DNA from: Pycnopodia helianthoides
Taxonomy: Eukaryota > Echinodermata > Asteroidea > Forcipulatida > Asteriidae
Length of the DNA: 64,000 nt
Assembly (NCBI GenBank): GCA_032158295.1
Contig: CM063246.1
Location: forward strand, 8,123,608-8,187,607
Direction of reading: 5' to 3'
How positions within the stretch are numbered: the stretch's first letter is position 1; every line of letters starts with the position of its first letter. The translations under genes were made by a program, and so were the position numbers. The notes beneath the pieces were generated by a model. It was not told the origin of the DNA. It searched no databases and saw only the letters and a list, made by a program, of their open reading frames with translations. Of the stretch, positions 10,309 to 22,470 are shown piece after piece.

Positions 10309-13300
10309 GTAAGTACAGTGTACTATAGCAATTCTGTTTGTTTGTATAGGCGTCACTTTATTTGCAATTCTCAAGTCATTCTTCAGAATAATAAGACCCA
10401 CAGTTTGACTGGAGTGACATCGTTGGAGATCTAGGAGTTCTTTAAACCACACACCAGTCCGTTGTTTGACTTCGGTAGGATTCCTTCCCACCAAAACAAA
10501 GTCAAGCACCATAGCAAGCTACCTCCACCACACTTTGAACCTTGATGTGGTGGCATGCTGATTGTGCAAAGCAATCACTTGCAATCACTTTGGTCCTCAC
10601 TTTTAGCGACGTCCCCATTGGTTTTGTACCCAAAATTAAAGGGAAGACGTCGATCCACACCCGGATCCTTTTTGTTAAAGCCTTCGGTTGCAAAGGGAAC
10701 GGGAAGACACCCCTTCACGTATACACAAACACGAAATGTCGTTTATTAAAAAAATAATTTACAAATCAGCTTCCTAGTATTATCACCCTACCGGTCCCGG
10801 TAAATGTATCCGTTTGTAAAGCTGTTACGTTCAGGGGGAAAAAATGTGATGTTTTTGTAGCATGACTTAATCCCTTATACGTTTTCACATTTCCAGTTAA
10901 GATTCTTTGAAACTAAAGTGGTTTGCCCCGAGCTGAATGTACCATTCGAACGAAAAGGAAATGACCTTGTACAACGGTTTACCCCTTTAAAACAAATCAT
11001 AATTATGTATTCATTAATGTTTATTTTATTTAATTTTTTAATTTTAATTCTTTGGACAATACAATACACAAGCAGAGGCCGTCCAGGGAAAGGCAAAAGT
11101 CAAAAAACTGTCATCAAAAAAGATGTGCCCTCCCAGACCTTGCTCATTAAGAATAACAATTCATAATGTACACAAATCTAAAATGGAAGTAAAAAGTAAA
11201 CAAAAGATGGCAAGCATAAGAAGATTTAAAATGTAAATATACAAAAACCACCGTAACTAAGTGGAGGTGAAGTATTCGGTGAACGCGCCATTCGCAGGAT
11301 ACAAATGACCCTTGGGCTTCACCCTTGGCCCACTCGCACCCTTTGGGCATTACCCTGTATTAAAAAAAAAAAACATAGTATACAAAAGGAAAAATCAGGG
11401 CCCGATTGAAGCGCATTATTAAAGACGAAAAACATAAAGTACATAAAACAGACAAAATTAACTTAGCTTCCTAAATCATCTCTCAAGATGGAACGAAACG
11501 TCTGAAATGAGTCAAGAACTAACGAGTTTCTGGTTTCAACATGAAGTTCAGAAAATGCTTTGGGGAAACGTATGACCGCAAAATATTTAAAGAAATCTGT
11601 TCTAGGTTTACTATGATGAAAAGTGAGAACTTCGGAATGCCTGCTGTTAATCTTAAAATTGCTCAGAAAATAAATATTATGTTCTTATTATTCCACATTA
11701 TCTTGAGACAACATGTAGTTTACAAATTATTTATGGCTCATATGATTTTCAAACCATTTCTCCCCCCGTTGTACTTTATGTTGAGTTTTCGTTGTTCAAA
11801 GCAATTTGCAACATCCCTATAGTCTTGCCAAACCGTTGCCCAAACATATCAAAATGGTTCCTGCGTTTCTCCGGACATTTTCTGCTAAATGCTTCAAAAC
11901 ACGCTGTCCCATTGTGCACTGAAATGCGAGAGATGATTCAAACTTTAGCCTGAATGGTTGTATAAAGGTTCATCCATGGTATTATATGTAGGAGAATCAT
12001 TGGATCTGTATATACAGTGACGAGGCCCTTGTGTAACTTAATGTACGTCTAATCCCTCAACACCTGGGATCTGCAGAGAACGAGGTTAGCTGTAAACGGA
12101 AGGATAATCCGTCGCCGGATGGAAGGTTGTGTCAAAACACCTGGGATCTGCAGAGAACGATGTTAGCTGTAAACGGAAGGAAATTACGTTGCTGGATAGA
12201 AGTTTTTGTCGTAGAAAGCTCGATTTTTTCGCAATTAATTGCAAAATATCCGATGAACTACCCTGATGTACATATTATGAAGACGACGATAAAAATTTAA
12301 AGATAAAATGAAAAAGAAGAACGAAATAGGGGAATAAATAAACAAATAAATAAATGTTATAAAATAATAATTTATGACTATTAAAGGGACACACCGGCTA
12401 ACTGTTTACCCACTTTAGTGATGTGGAATCACGGACAATAATTTTTAGATGGTTGTTGTAAAAAATCATCAAAAAATCCCGTAACTAACGAAAAACGGGG
12501 AAAAAACAAAACGCGGTCAAAGGTCAGCGTATACGCTTTTCCAGCCGTTGCAACTGTCAAGTTTACGTGACATTGTTTGTAGACCGGTGCTCTGTTTAAT
12601 TATTAAATATGACAAACGCGAGGCATGAGGATCCAGTCTTCATACCCATGAAGCACAAATTCGCGACCGTAGCGCAGGCATCACGTAACGTGACAATGGT
12701 TATGGGACAATAGCTAAGGCTACAGATTAAAAACCTCGTAAACAAAACGTGATAAATGGTCTGGGTCCCTACCCCTCCCACAAGCTCCGAGTTCATGCCC
12801 CCGTGGTTTGTCTCTATGGCCCCACGAGACACGGCAACGGCTGTAAGGCAATGCCTCTAGATTTACGTTCCGCTAGCTCTCATGCTGCTGCGCAGTAAAA
12901 CACGCAATTCCGTTGCACGGACTCTCTGAAAGCGAATCTTACATTCGATTTTTCATCATTATTTACAGCTCGTATCCATAATCTGAATACATAGTGTTTT
13001 TTGTTAAAATACTCATGAATAATTGTAAAAAAAAAATATATAAAAAAAACTCTGAGCATCACGTGACTTTCCCGAACCACATTTTGGTTCCGAAAAGTCA
13101 CGTGACCTTCGCCCAAATAGCCCAACGAAGCTGATGGTGTGTTCCTTTAAGACGTTCATTCGACAGCCAGGCTGTTCCTATAAGTTTCGGTTCATAATGT
13201 TGTTTTGCTATTAATAACAGGGATCAGATAACTGTCACGTGTACCAACCATACAGGATTGAAAGAAATTTCGTCAGCTTCTCCTTCAGTTTCCCAAAACA

Positions 13301-16300
13301 TGTTTCCTTTTCATGCATCTGCCTCAACAAACTTCGCTTTACAGTATATTAGTATTCCCGAGGTTGAAGTTTATAAAATAAAATATCTACGCCGTGCTTT
13401 TTAACTATATCACTTTTTTTTTAGTGGGGGGGGGGGGAGAACGAAAACCCATTTCCGTTGTGGGTGTGAAGAAAACAGAATTTTACACGACGTGGTCAAC
13501 AATCTTCAATGGCGAGCCAAACAATTAAAGACTCGTTCATTATGCCATTTGCTGTCTTCTCCTACTTCCCACAATGCCGGCATAAACATCGATGTGACAG
13601 GCTGACAGCTAAATAATTTTCCGGCTTCCGCAATTGCAAAATGTCCTCAGCCTTTAGGTGGATAGCGCCCTGGTAATTGTTCTAATGTGTGGGCATAACC
13701 AAGACGAACGCTTAGGAATGTACGATCATCAAAGTCAAATGAATTTACACGGCTTTAAATATTCTGTCCCTTATAGCTGTTCATCTCGCTGTTCACACTC
13801 GCTGTTTATGCTATTTAAAAAATACTTTGTTTGTGGATATAAACGCAAGGATAAGATTACATTTCATCTGTGTCACATGCATTCATATGGACGACACAAC
13901 TAAATACTGTGCAAGGGTTAAAGGTCAAATTATTTATTGTTTTTTTTTCTTCCAAATGTTATGCTACATTGCGCAAATCATTGTACTTTTCCATTTAGGC
14001 ACTATTCGTGACATCCTATAACATGCTCTGAAATGATCACCCCTTAGTACAGTAGTTGAACTTGTGGTTCTTTTGAAAGCGTTGTTCGCGATCACTGCCT
14101 TGTAAATCAACCATGGGAAAATAATGCAATTATCTAACAAGTCATTCGTAAACTAGGCGTTTACACTCGGGATCAAAGAAGTAAATAAACGGTAAATAAA
14201 CGGTAAATAACGAGTCTATAATTCAGAATGTCGTCTTTAAAACAGGTCCAAGCATTTCACGTCTGACTATTAAGGGTAATTTTTAGTAAATTTTTGTTTA
14301 TAACGAACATTTATCTGTAGATATATTCAGTAGTCACAATTCCCACAAACAACTGATCATTAAATACAACATACAACCATACAGCCTGTTACAATTTCAT
14401 CACATTCGGCGATTAATTTTGAGTGAAAACGGAAAAAAGGGTTTTTGTCTTGTTTTGGGTTGTGTGCACGTTCGTATTTGGGTTATTTCGATTACGGCAG
14501 TCGAAATAACAAGGACATTGGGGGAGGGCCTTCTCGATTTGGGAAATCGAAATAATAGCGACATTGGGAAGGGACTTCACACTATGTTTTCTTGACTTCG
14601 GCATTATTTCAGACGGAAATAATTTGGTATCAAGTACAAGCCTTTTTCTGCATGGATATCCAGGGCTATTAAATTTGGTAAACATTTTGTTGACGCTCTG
14701 AGCAGCTCGCTTCAAAACCTTCCCAGTCGTGATCGCTTTGCATGCTGCATGTTTGTTTAACCTCGTGGTGCTTTTAACACAATTCCCTTCTTCTTGTTTA
14801 TGTAACTCGGTTGAGTTAAAGTCACACTGTTGTTTTGGTTCTTCGTGGTTCTTCACGGCATGCCTATTGGAAGGCACGTTACGTTTGCAGGCGAGTCTCA
14901 TATTTTAACTTAAGAATTCAATAAAAGTCATCATTTGAAACAGGAAGTGTTCATGCTGTCAATTATTAGAACAGGTGCCTAACATAAACCATGGTTTCGA
15001 AACGGCCAGTATAAACCCTTTTATACTAGTACATGTACCACCTTCATCATGGTTGGTCTTATTTTTTACTCCACTTTAATCAATCGCACCGACGATGCAA
15101 GCAGAAATAATCTGACCACATTTTGGCTAATGGGAATCTGTACCAGTACTCACCAAGGCGAGTTTAGGTAGAGGGTTCATGTTCATCAACATTGTGGTTT
15201 AAGGATAACATACGGGAAATACTAACGGCAATTTTTTCACGTATACGTAGTTTGACTGATGCCAACAACACAATCAATTATCACGATGGCCTCAGTACGT
15301 TTACCCCCCCCCCCCCGTGTGGATCAACAGACCATGCACAGACCAATTCAAATACAAGGTCAAGGATTGAAGAATCACCTATGTGTCTGGTATTCACCCA
15401 CCATGTTCATCATTAACCTTTGGAAATTGGATCACCTCAAAACGGTAATCAGTTGAGGTGGTTTGTTAATATATTTGTTCTTGTAACGGGAATGGTCTCA
15501 TGTTTTTCATCCTTAATCAATTCATGATTGTTGATTTCTGAACCCTTCTTGGATAAAGAAAACTAGCATCTGATGCACTATAGTTCTTACTTCTTCTCTC
15601 ATTCACATTTTACCATGCATTTGTCAGCAAACCAAACCAGATCTCCTGCATATACTGTTACAGAACGTGCAAGTAATGAGGGTGTTTACAAATGGTTTGG
15701 TGAACCTTGGGGTTTCCACCTGCTGTTAGCGAAGTAGCACAGGTAGTGCATTCATGACGACGTGCAATGTTCGAGAACGCGCAACACTTCTACGGGGAAA
15801 ACCTTTTAGAAATATGAGGGTCGCAACCCCCAGCTGCTGATGGGGGATATTCTGCGGCAATATGCGGCTTGTTATGCTCATGAGTCTTGCCTGAACAGAA
15901 ATATGGTTCGGATGCACTTGTTTAATCTATTTATCGGTTTGTTTATTAATCTCAATATTAGTGTTTTTGTCTGTACTGTTTGAATTATTGTCGGTTTTCA
16001 TTTCATCAGTGTAAGATAGTAGAGTGTTTATCTTATTTTATCTTATGTCAACAAATATTGATGTATTTAATAACAAAAACTATTTAATATTTGTGTTTGT
16101 GTGTTTTTAATGCAGAAATGCACGTCGTTCGAGGTCAGCAATAAGAGGAAATTCCCAACGTTCGCGAGGACCGTCCCAACGAACACACAGGTCACGCTAG
16201 CGGTCATCCAGCTCCTTCGCCACTTCCACTGGTCCACGGTCAGCGTGGTGTACTCCACGCGTGACGGGGATGGGTCCTTGGCCGAGAACCTACTCACCCG

Positions 16301-19300
16301 TATGGAGATGAACAATATCATGGTATCCCACTATGAGCAATACGAGGCCAACTACTGGAAGAAGTACATGCTTGGTGAAGACGATGAGCGATTGTTGAAG
16401 ATCGTGAAAAAAACATACAAAGAAACGAGAAGTAATTTGTTTTTATATATTTATGTTTTCTTGGTGATTGATAATACATTTCAGATGAAGATCATATATA
16501 TATTTTTTTGGATATATTGATGTTTTTGTTTAACACTCAATTGGGGATATACCGTATACAGTAATGACGTTCACTAAAATCAGTATGACAGATATGTATT
16601 CATTTTTCCATAAATGCTTACACTCAAATATTTCTGGAGAATATCTGCCTTTTGTTTTGGCAATAATAAGAAACTATCCCTAATGATATTTTGTCAGCAT
16701 TAACGGTTTACACCGCAGATGTGGTCAGGACTGCCTCTTCAATAAAGTTAAACACACCAATCTCATTTTTTGGTTTTTGCCTTCCTAGTTTATATTTTTC
16801 TTGGTGAAAACTATGAGCTGTATCACTTCTGCGAAGCTTTGGACGAGCTGGGGCTGCTAGAAAAGGGGGAGTATGTAATTGTGCAGATACATCCTGAGTA
16901 TGACTTGAAACGTCTTGAAGGAGGTAAGTACCCCATGAAAAAAAACCTTCTCCAACTGGTAAAAGAAATCAGCTTTCCCAAGAAATTGTCTTTCCGCGGC
17001 CGGTAAATTTACCCCACAACCATACATACACCAAACTCCATCATCCGGGTCGGCAAAATATTTTGGACACGAATCGTTTTCTGTATCAATTCGTCTTTAC
17101 CATTTAGTCAAATACTGTTATTATTTAATTTTATGTTTGCATGGACTATTTCTGTATTCCATTCGTATCCATATGTGTTTTAACACCACTAAGAATATAA
17201 ACAGAACAATTCTCCAATAATGTATGCATGGAAAAGTACGTCCACGATTTAGTATCTCGTATCCAAGCCCCATGTAACTAAATGACTCACTTGCCAACCA
17301 GTGTGTCATTTTAGGGGAAAGTATTTTCTACGAATAAGACAAAGATGCTCTTTGAATACTCATGTTTAATATCATCTTTGTTTTTACAGATCCTTACACG
17401 GGACTTTTCACCCCCGAGGTGCCTGGCTATTACAGAAATGTCCTCGTATTGTTGCACACGCCCCCTAATGAGAAAATCGACTTAAAGATTAGAGATGAAA
17501 TCGTAATGCATTTACAAAAGCCTCCGTATAACCTTAATTTAACCGAACGTAACACAGCTCACAAAGTGGTGGTAAGTTCAGTCAGATCTCCTTCAGTTAT
17601 AAGTTTTGTAAAACATTTTAATAGACCTTATTCACATGACGTCATTGGCTGATTCTGTGCGCCGCGCATACATAACTGAGCGTCTTCCATAGTTTCGTCA
17701 TAGTTTTACTTCTAAGGTGGCAGCTTGATGACGTCAATGCATAAGGTCTATAAGGTCGCTTGTCTGAAATTAGGTTTTTCAGATACTAAAAAGAAACCTC
17801 TTTCTTTTCGACGCAGCACTTCAAACCAACGACATGGCCCCAGACTAAGCCGCAGCCAGGGCTCTGGTATGTAGGCAATCTGACAAAGTCGTGGCTCCTG
17901 CCCTGGTTTAAGCCTTGGCTCTTACTCGGGCGAAAGGGCTCCGTAAGCAACTTTTAAACTATGTCTTTACGAGACAGAGCTTTGAAAATTATAAGCAAGA
18001 CTTTGAACCGAAACTCAAGCCTAAGCCTCATCAGAAGTGTAGGCCAGAGCTGCAGGTTAGCTCTGTAAGGAAGTTCCGATGTGCACTGAAACCAACATTC
18101 ATAAATGTAGATTGAGTAAGAAGTCTATAAATGTTAGCTGGTAATTGCAACTTAAAACAACAGCCCACTGAATTATCGATGGTGTTTTCGATTTGTGTGC
18201 CTATAATCCTAAGACAGTGTGCATTATGTATTGTTTTTTCTCTTTTATCTTCGACTTACAGATTAGCGAAGCAGCTTATTTTTTGTATGACGCTGTTATG
18301 CTTTACGCGTATGGTCTTAATGCCACACTGAGTAAGGGAGGCAGCATCACAGACGGGAAAGCAATAATAGATGAGATTGTTGAGCGAGGGACCTATCAGA
18401 GTGAGTACAGTGCAACTACACACCACCAATTCCGTTCCTCTGCATACACACACACGTGCCTACCACAAACAACCCGAGACTATAGCATCACATCTAGGCT
18501 ATGCCAGGCTTCTGCATACACACACGTGCCTACCACGAGCAAACCGAGAAAAGTATCACATCTAGGCTAGGCCGCGATTCTGCATACTTAAACGTGCCTA
18601 CCCCAAGCAAACCGAGACTAGTATCACATCTAAGCTAGGCCTTTCTGGATAGGGGATATGCGGGGCTTAAAAGACTTTTCGTTTCATAAACTTGTCCTAC
18701 TAAATCCCTTTACGGTTAGGATATCAAACACAATACAAACCATTTTCCACACACGGTGATGTGCCCTGAACCAGAGTCCATAATATTGATTTTGCCAATA
18801 CTCTACTATGAATGCTGTGGTTGGTACCCGCTTTCACCTCGCTAAACGACATTCGACATTCTTGTTAAAATACTGTGACAGTTTTTGTTGTTTTCTGAGC
18901 AAGTACACACTGTATTCAGCTGAAAGCTTCACAATTTACTTTCATTGTATCTATTTTATAATTTCGTCTATAAATCAATTAACATTAGTTGACAAAAACC
19001 AATGTACGACCCTACCTTTACAGATTATATTGTGTTTATCTACGTTGTTTCCAAAAACAGGTGTATTGGGCATGCAACGTGTAATAAATCCCAGAGGCGA
19101 CGCCATAACCAACGTGTCTGTGTTTGTGTTGACACTAAACGAGAGTGCAGGTGACTACTATTACAAGTTCAACATTGCAGGCAATTTTCAATTCAACGAA
19201 TCAAACAACGAAACCATGCTGGTAAATACGCACCCACTTTATTCCGAAAGACATCGATTGCTTACCAATAAGGGTTGATTCTTGGCAACTGAATTATTTG

Positions 19301-20069
19301 GAAGTTTGTGTTACTTTTAATTTGTATAATTGTTCGTATTGCCCCCCCCTTTTTTTGGAGGGGGGGGGGTTAAGGTTTTAAATTTTATAAAAATCAGTTC
19401 GTGTATCTGAAGCAACTGATTTGTAAATTACAGCCCACTTTTTTGTACCCATTGTGTTACAAAAAAACACCACCATGAACAGAAAATCCGCTGTTGGACA
19501 TAGTGACAAACCTTATCTCTCTTTTGTTTCTCTTGTTAATAACAAAACATAAAAACTTACGTATCAGTTTAGATTATTATTTATATCACCGATTGTCTAT
19601 CTTCCTTATTATAGTTTCCGAAATTTATTCCATGAACAAAATTATAATATGCTTTCAAAGTGCACCAAAGAAAAAGTCAAACTTGGCTACTACTGATAGC
19701 TCAACTTTCCCTGTAACCCACCCTTACATTGATACTGTCTGACCAGTCTACAGCATCGTGCTGAAGATACCATGCACTACCAGTATGCCTGCAATATGAT
19801 ACCCAATAATATAAGGGTTCAATAAACTATTTTCGTAATCGTAATAATGAAGTTTTTGTCCTTTTTTACTATCACCAGTCTCTAAAGTTACTACAGGACA
19901 AAGAGATAAACTGGGTGGCTGGCTCAGTTCCTCCAGACAGACCGAGGTGTGGGTTCAAACACGAACTGTGCAAACCTTCAGTCGCAGTATTAACACCTTT
20001 TGAGATAGCCGCGATTACATTGGGGAGTTTATTCATAATCTTAGCAGTCATTGGTGTGATTCTTTACAG
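9694..20069 (+). CDS. Receptor-guanylate-cyclase-like ectodomain + TM, copy 1, no catalytic exons
   Basis: Seven exons: 9694-10308, 16116-16431, 16789-16923, 17390-17571, 18262-18400, 19061-19221 and 19879-20069. They join in frame (1739 nt, about 580 codons) with boundary phases 0,1,1,0,1,0 and a final phase 2. The product has a hydrophobic signal segment near residues 49-66, an ANF-receptor ligand-binding fold and one membrane helix. It resembles natriuretic peptide receptors and echinoderm egg-peptide receptors of the membrane guanylate cyclase family. No kinase-homology or cyclase exon appears on this strand in the 44 kb to the window end, and copy 2 starts 6.5 kb downstream. All exons are open with consensus splice sites. 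It could be an NPR-C-like tail-less receptor, a recent pseudogene, or a gene whose tail was separated by rearrangement. Confidence 0.88.
12059..12215. repeat. Two-copy tandem repeat, unit about 78 bp
   Basis: The block cacctgggatctgcagagaa plus the following gttagctgtaaacggaagga occurs at 12061 and again at 12138. It lies within intron 1 of copy 1. Confidence 0.8.
12385..13146. mobile_element. TTAA-flanked short inverted-repeat element in intron 1 of copy 1
   Basis: TTAA at 12381-12384 and at 13147-13150 flank ends agggacacacc and ggtgtgttcct, which are inverted repeats with one mismatch. A related piece of about 300 bp lies reversed in copy 3 (about 53990-54266) and ends at TTAA 54267-54270. 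A TTAA target site fits a non-autonomous piggyBac-type element. There is no transposase frame. Confidence 0.65.
14413..14901 (-). CDS. Uncharacterised 162-codon open frame (doubtful)
   Basis: This is the longest open frame inside intron 1 of copy 1, antisense to the receptor. Its product is Lys/Asn/Cys-rich with no signal peptide, membrane segment or domain I recognise. Copy 2 shares flanking sequence around 29356-29604 but not the frame. Without conservation I think it is more likely chance than a gene. Confidence 0.12.
   Translation of the reverse strand: MRLACKRNVPSNRHAVKNHEEPKQQCDFNSTELHKQEEGNCVKSTTRLNKHAACKAITTGKVLKRAAQSVNKMFTKFNSPGYPCRKRLVLDTKLFPSEIMPKSRKHSVKSLPNVAIISISQIEKALPQCPCYFDCRNRNNPNTNVHTTQNKTKTLFSVFTQN
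15000..15925. repeat. Intron 1 segment shared by copies 1 and 2
   Basis: This non-coding block (for example catgtaccaccttcatcatgg and gaatcacctatgtgtctggt) recurs at about 29180-30290 in copy 2. It is part of the direct duplication and has no coding signal in either copy. Confidence 0.6.
16116..16431 (+). CDS. Copy 1 exon 2
   Basis: The acceptor is tttttaatgcag and the donor gtaatttg. It encodes [20 protein letters not shown] and later IQLLRHFHWSTVSVVYSTRD. The [21 protein letters not shown] block is a strong family signature. The exon is 316 nt in all three copies. Confidence 0.93.
16789..16923 (+). CDS. Copy 1 exon 3
   Basis: The acceptor is ttgccttcctag and the donor gtaagtac. It encodes [32 protein letters not shown] and a variable end, IHPEYDLKRLEGG. 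The matching end in copies 2 and 3 differs strongly, and copy 2 is 12 nt longer. Confidence 0.88.
17390..17571 (+). CDS. Copy 1 exon 4
   Basis: The acceptor is gtttttacag and the donor gtaagttc. It encodes PYTGLFTPEVPGYYRNVLVL, HTPPNEKIDLKIRDEIVM and [17 protein letters not shown]. The last ten residues differ among the copies. It is 182 nt, one codon longer than the 179 nt of copies 2 and 3. Confidence 0.87.
18262..18400 (+). CDS. Copy 1 exon 5
   Basis: The acceptor is cgacttacag and the donor gtgagtac. It encodes [20 protein letters not shown] and then KAIIDEIVERGTYQ. The [12 protein letters not shown] block is typical of the C-terminal lobe of ANF receptors. Confidence 0.9.
18430..18645. 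repeat. Short minisatellite in intron 5 of copy 1
   Basis: Three to four units of about 65-70 bp contain cacacgtgcctaccac and atcacatctaggct. The same family is present at 49265-50200, in intron 5 of copy 3, with about 14 units. Confidence 0.8.
19061..19221 (+). CDS. Copy 1 exon 6
   Basis: The acceptor is tccaaaaacag and the donor gtaaatac. It encodes [20 protein letters not shown] and then [20 protein letters not shown]. This is the NGDRxxxFxxY-like region of ANF receptors close to the membrane. Confidence 0.9.
19342..19370. repeat. C-run / T-run / G-run fold-back in intron 6 of copy 1
   Basis: A run of C and T is followed at once by a long G run, so C and G tracts can pair. Copy 2 has the same structure at 33948-33976 and copy 3 has lost it. 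Such tracts are prone to length error in assemblies. Confidence 0.7.
19879..20069 (+). CDS. Copy 1 exon 7: juxtamembrane region and transmembrane helix
   Basis: The acceptor is actatcaccag and the donor gtaagt at 20070. It encodes [34 protein letters not shown] and the helix [19 protein letters not shown]. The PPDxPxCGF motif before the helix is classic for receptor guanylate cyclases. The exon ends in phase 2 (AG|G). Reading into the intron gives R and then stop TAA. Confidence 0.93.
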
Positions 20070-20085
20070 GTAAGTGCGGAATAAA
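20070..20085 (+). terminator. Intron-retention stop and AATAAA signal, copy 1
   Basis: The donor gtaagt supplies an in-frame TAA at 20071-20073, and AATAAA lies at 20080-20085. The layout is the same in copies 2 and 3. It could allow a receptor that ends just after its membrane helix. No strong GU-rich downstream element is evident, so use is uncertain. Confidence 0.35.
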
Positions 20086-22269
20086 TACAGGTAAATATAT
20101 TTAAAGACAACCATTACAAAAAATTTATTATCCATCTGAAATATCAATGATTATAACGTTTATACATGCACCAGTATCAATGCTAAAAAAAAGACCGTGT
20201 CACACATCAGCAGGGCAGTTTGTTCAATCGAAATAAGCACGTATCACATAAAATTGACGACAAAACATGCTGAACTTACTTAAACGTGACTTACAAAATG
20301 GCATTAAATTTTAAAAGGGGTTGCGATACTTTTTTGAAAGCTATAGAGAATGGGAATATCTGTCCTCGTCCAAAAGCCTGTTATGAATCATCTCTTTATG
20401 GAGCTATACGTTTGTTGGTTCCCAAAAGGGAATATGAGTGGTCTTTTTTCCCGACTTTGACTTTGCATGCATGATGTTACGATGGTAACAAAAAGAGGTT
20501 ACTCGCACATCCAGTGAAATTATTATCTACAGTAGACGAAACACTAAGGGGAACCATTTACAATGATGTACAGTAATTTCAACATTGAGCATTGCAAAAC
20601 TGACATGTGAATAATATGGGTTGAGATGTCTTGCACTCCACGACCTAAATCAATGAAACTGTGCTACGACAGCAGCTGCAAAACAAAGATGAAAAATTTG
20701 AAACTTCATTCCTGAGACTGGTGCCTAGGCCTAATGCGCCATTTTGTTTTACTAAACATGTGAAAGCACAAGTCGCAACCTAAAAAGTAAACGCATCTTA
20801 ATTAATAATCCACGCAATGCTAGTTATCATACCAGTACAAATATACTGCACACTGTCACAGAGTGAAATAAAATGTAGCGAATTTACTCCAGATATTACA
20901 ACAGAAGAGTAACCTAGTTTAGTTTGTGAATGGCCGTAGTAGTGAACATTAAGTTATGGTTAGTAAGGGAACAAGATTTTATTATTAGTGGTCGCTCCGC
21001 GCCCTAAAAATTCCTTAGACTTGGTGAACCACCTCAAGACAAACCTGGGGTTATGTGATCTCAACAGGTTAATTGATTGGTTAATTTTTTGGTTTTGCAT
21101 ACTGAATATTCAAAGTTTGGCTTGAGCGAGCAGGTAGAAAAGTTGCGGGAGATACAAACTGGTACATTCCTAAAATTTCTTGTTTGGGTTTGGGAGGGTA
21201 TGTTGGCCCAAGAGTGTAATATTTTTCATTTGGCATCTGAGTATCCCGGGGAGATGGCGCAGCCAGCCTCGGTGAAGTTGTCATAGGAGAGAGGGCATAG
21301 CCAGCCTTTGGCAGCTATATTTTTTAGACTTCTATAGTGCAATATTCTGAGTGCCTTTTGGATAATTTTTTTATTTATTAATATGGACACTGGAAAGAAT
21401 TGTGATCAATCATAATAGTAATGCGAAGGGCGGTCTATAGTACCGGCAAGTTGGCCAACCGTTTGTATAACTATGTTTATCTTTTCTTGTGGTATTTCAC
21501 CAAAGAGTCAAAATTGACCAAAGCCTCTGAGAAATAATTTTAAATTCTTTATCGTATATTATAAGTTAAATTCTTGTAAATAGTTGAAGTAGTCAGCACG
21601 TTGTTGATTGTGTGTTTATATGCAGGGCTTGTAACTTGGGAGGAGCCCGTACAGCGAGAGCGCTTGGTGATGGCATAGAGTTCTCTGTGGTGGAAGGTGG
21701 AACTGAATGACCGTACCGTACTAAGTGGGAAAGACGGACCCCCCCCCCCAGACTGAGAGCAGTAGAACCACAGTGGATGTAAAAATGTAAATAATGTAGT
21801 AAATGATATGTAAAATAAGTCTGTAAATGTCAAAGAGAAGTATCTACCTAACTTTTTTGTGTGTGTGTCGATGAGACAATGGGTGTGTATTACTGAAGGT
21901 CAAACCTAGGAGAAGGGCTGTGAAAACCTAGGAGAGGGGTCCTTTACAAAACTGAATTTGAACTTGGAGCCCCCCTTTAAGCATGATGTGACAGTGCGAG
22001 TGTCAATAACAAGGGTTCAATTTAATACAGTGGCTTCATGGCAATAGCGCAGAGAACCAGTCGTAAATGCTACATAGTGACATTACATTTTAGCTGGTAA
22101 ACTTTTTTTGTGTAAAAAAAGAAAAATATTTGTTTGTACTTTGCAAATGTGTGTGCAAATGTGTGTCCCTCGAACAAAACTCAAAGAAGATAATTTTCTT
22201 GGTTAAATGAAGATTGCCACGGGGGACTTGTCCACAGCTTAAAATTTCACGGTATCTCTAGTAATTGGC

Positions 22270-22470
22270 ACAATCACTGACTTTCACTGATCGCCATATC
22301 ACCATGGTCAACGCCCACTCCTTCCGCACCCCTTCCAGTAATTGTGCATGCAGGGTTCCTCAGGGTTGAGTTCTTGGCCCTAATCTCTTTATATTGTATA
22401 GGAGACCTTAATGATTGCATTCTTACCAAGTTTGCAATCTATGCTGACGAAACCCCGCTAAGAATTCTTG
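22270..22470 (+). pseudogene. Non-LTR reverse transcriptase relic in segment R
   Basis: Frames read DRHITMVNAHSFRT, then RVPQG-stop-VLGPNLFIL and, after a frameshift, GDLNDCILTKFAIYADET. These equal the (G)VPQGSVLGP and YADD blocks of jockey/CR1-like reverse transcriptases, with stop, shift and D-to-E damage. The same broken piece lies in the second copy of R at 61420-61610. Confidence 0.75.

Larger units (their letters stand above)
8590..20860. repeat. Direct segmental duplication, unit 1 (receptor copy 1)
   Basis: This segment aligns by eye with 25483-35950 in the same orientation. The match starts near aacattaggagcat and covers the 5' flank, all exons and much intron sequence. It continues past the transmembrane exon to the shared ggtgcctaggcctaatgcgc (about 20720 and 35821). 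Introns differ by separate insertions; intron 1 is 5.8 kb here against 4.5 kb in copy 2. Confidence 0.85.

Noticed and set aside
15302..15318. C homopolymer as a regulatory element
   Set aside because: It is a plain homopolymer also seen in copy 2 near 29799. Its length is uncertain and nothing nearby suggests a role.
18430..18645. CRISPR-like array
   Set aside because: Units are tandem without unique spacers, and the genome is eukaryotic; it is a minisatellite.
20286..20474. Possible kinase-homology exon after the transmembrane exon of copy 1
   Set aside because: The 62-codon frame has no kinase-like motif, the equivalent in copy 2 (about 35400-35575) is broken, and splice sites do not fit phase 2.
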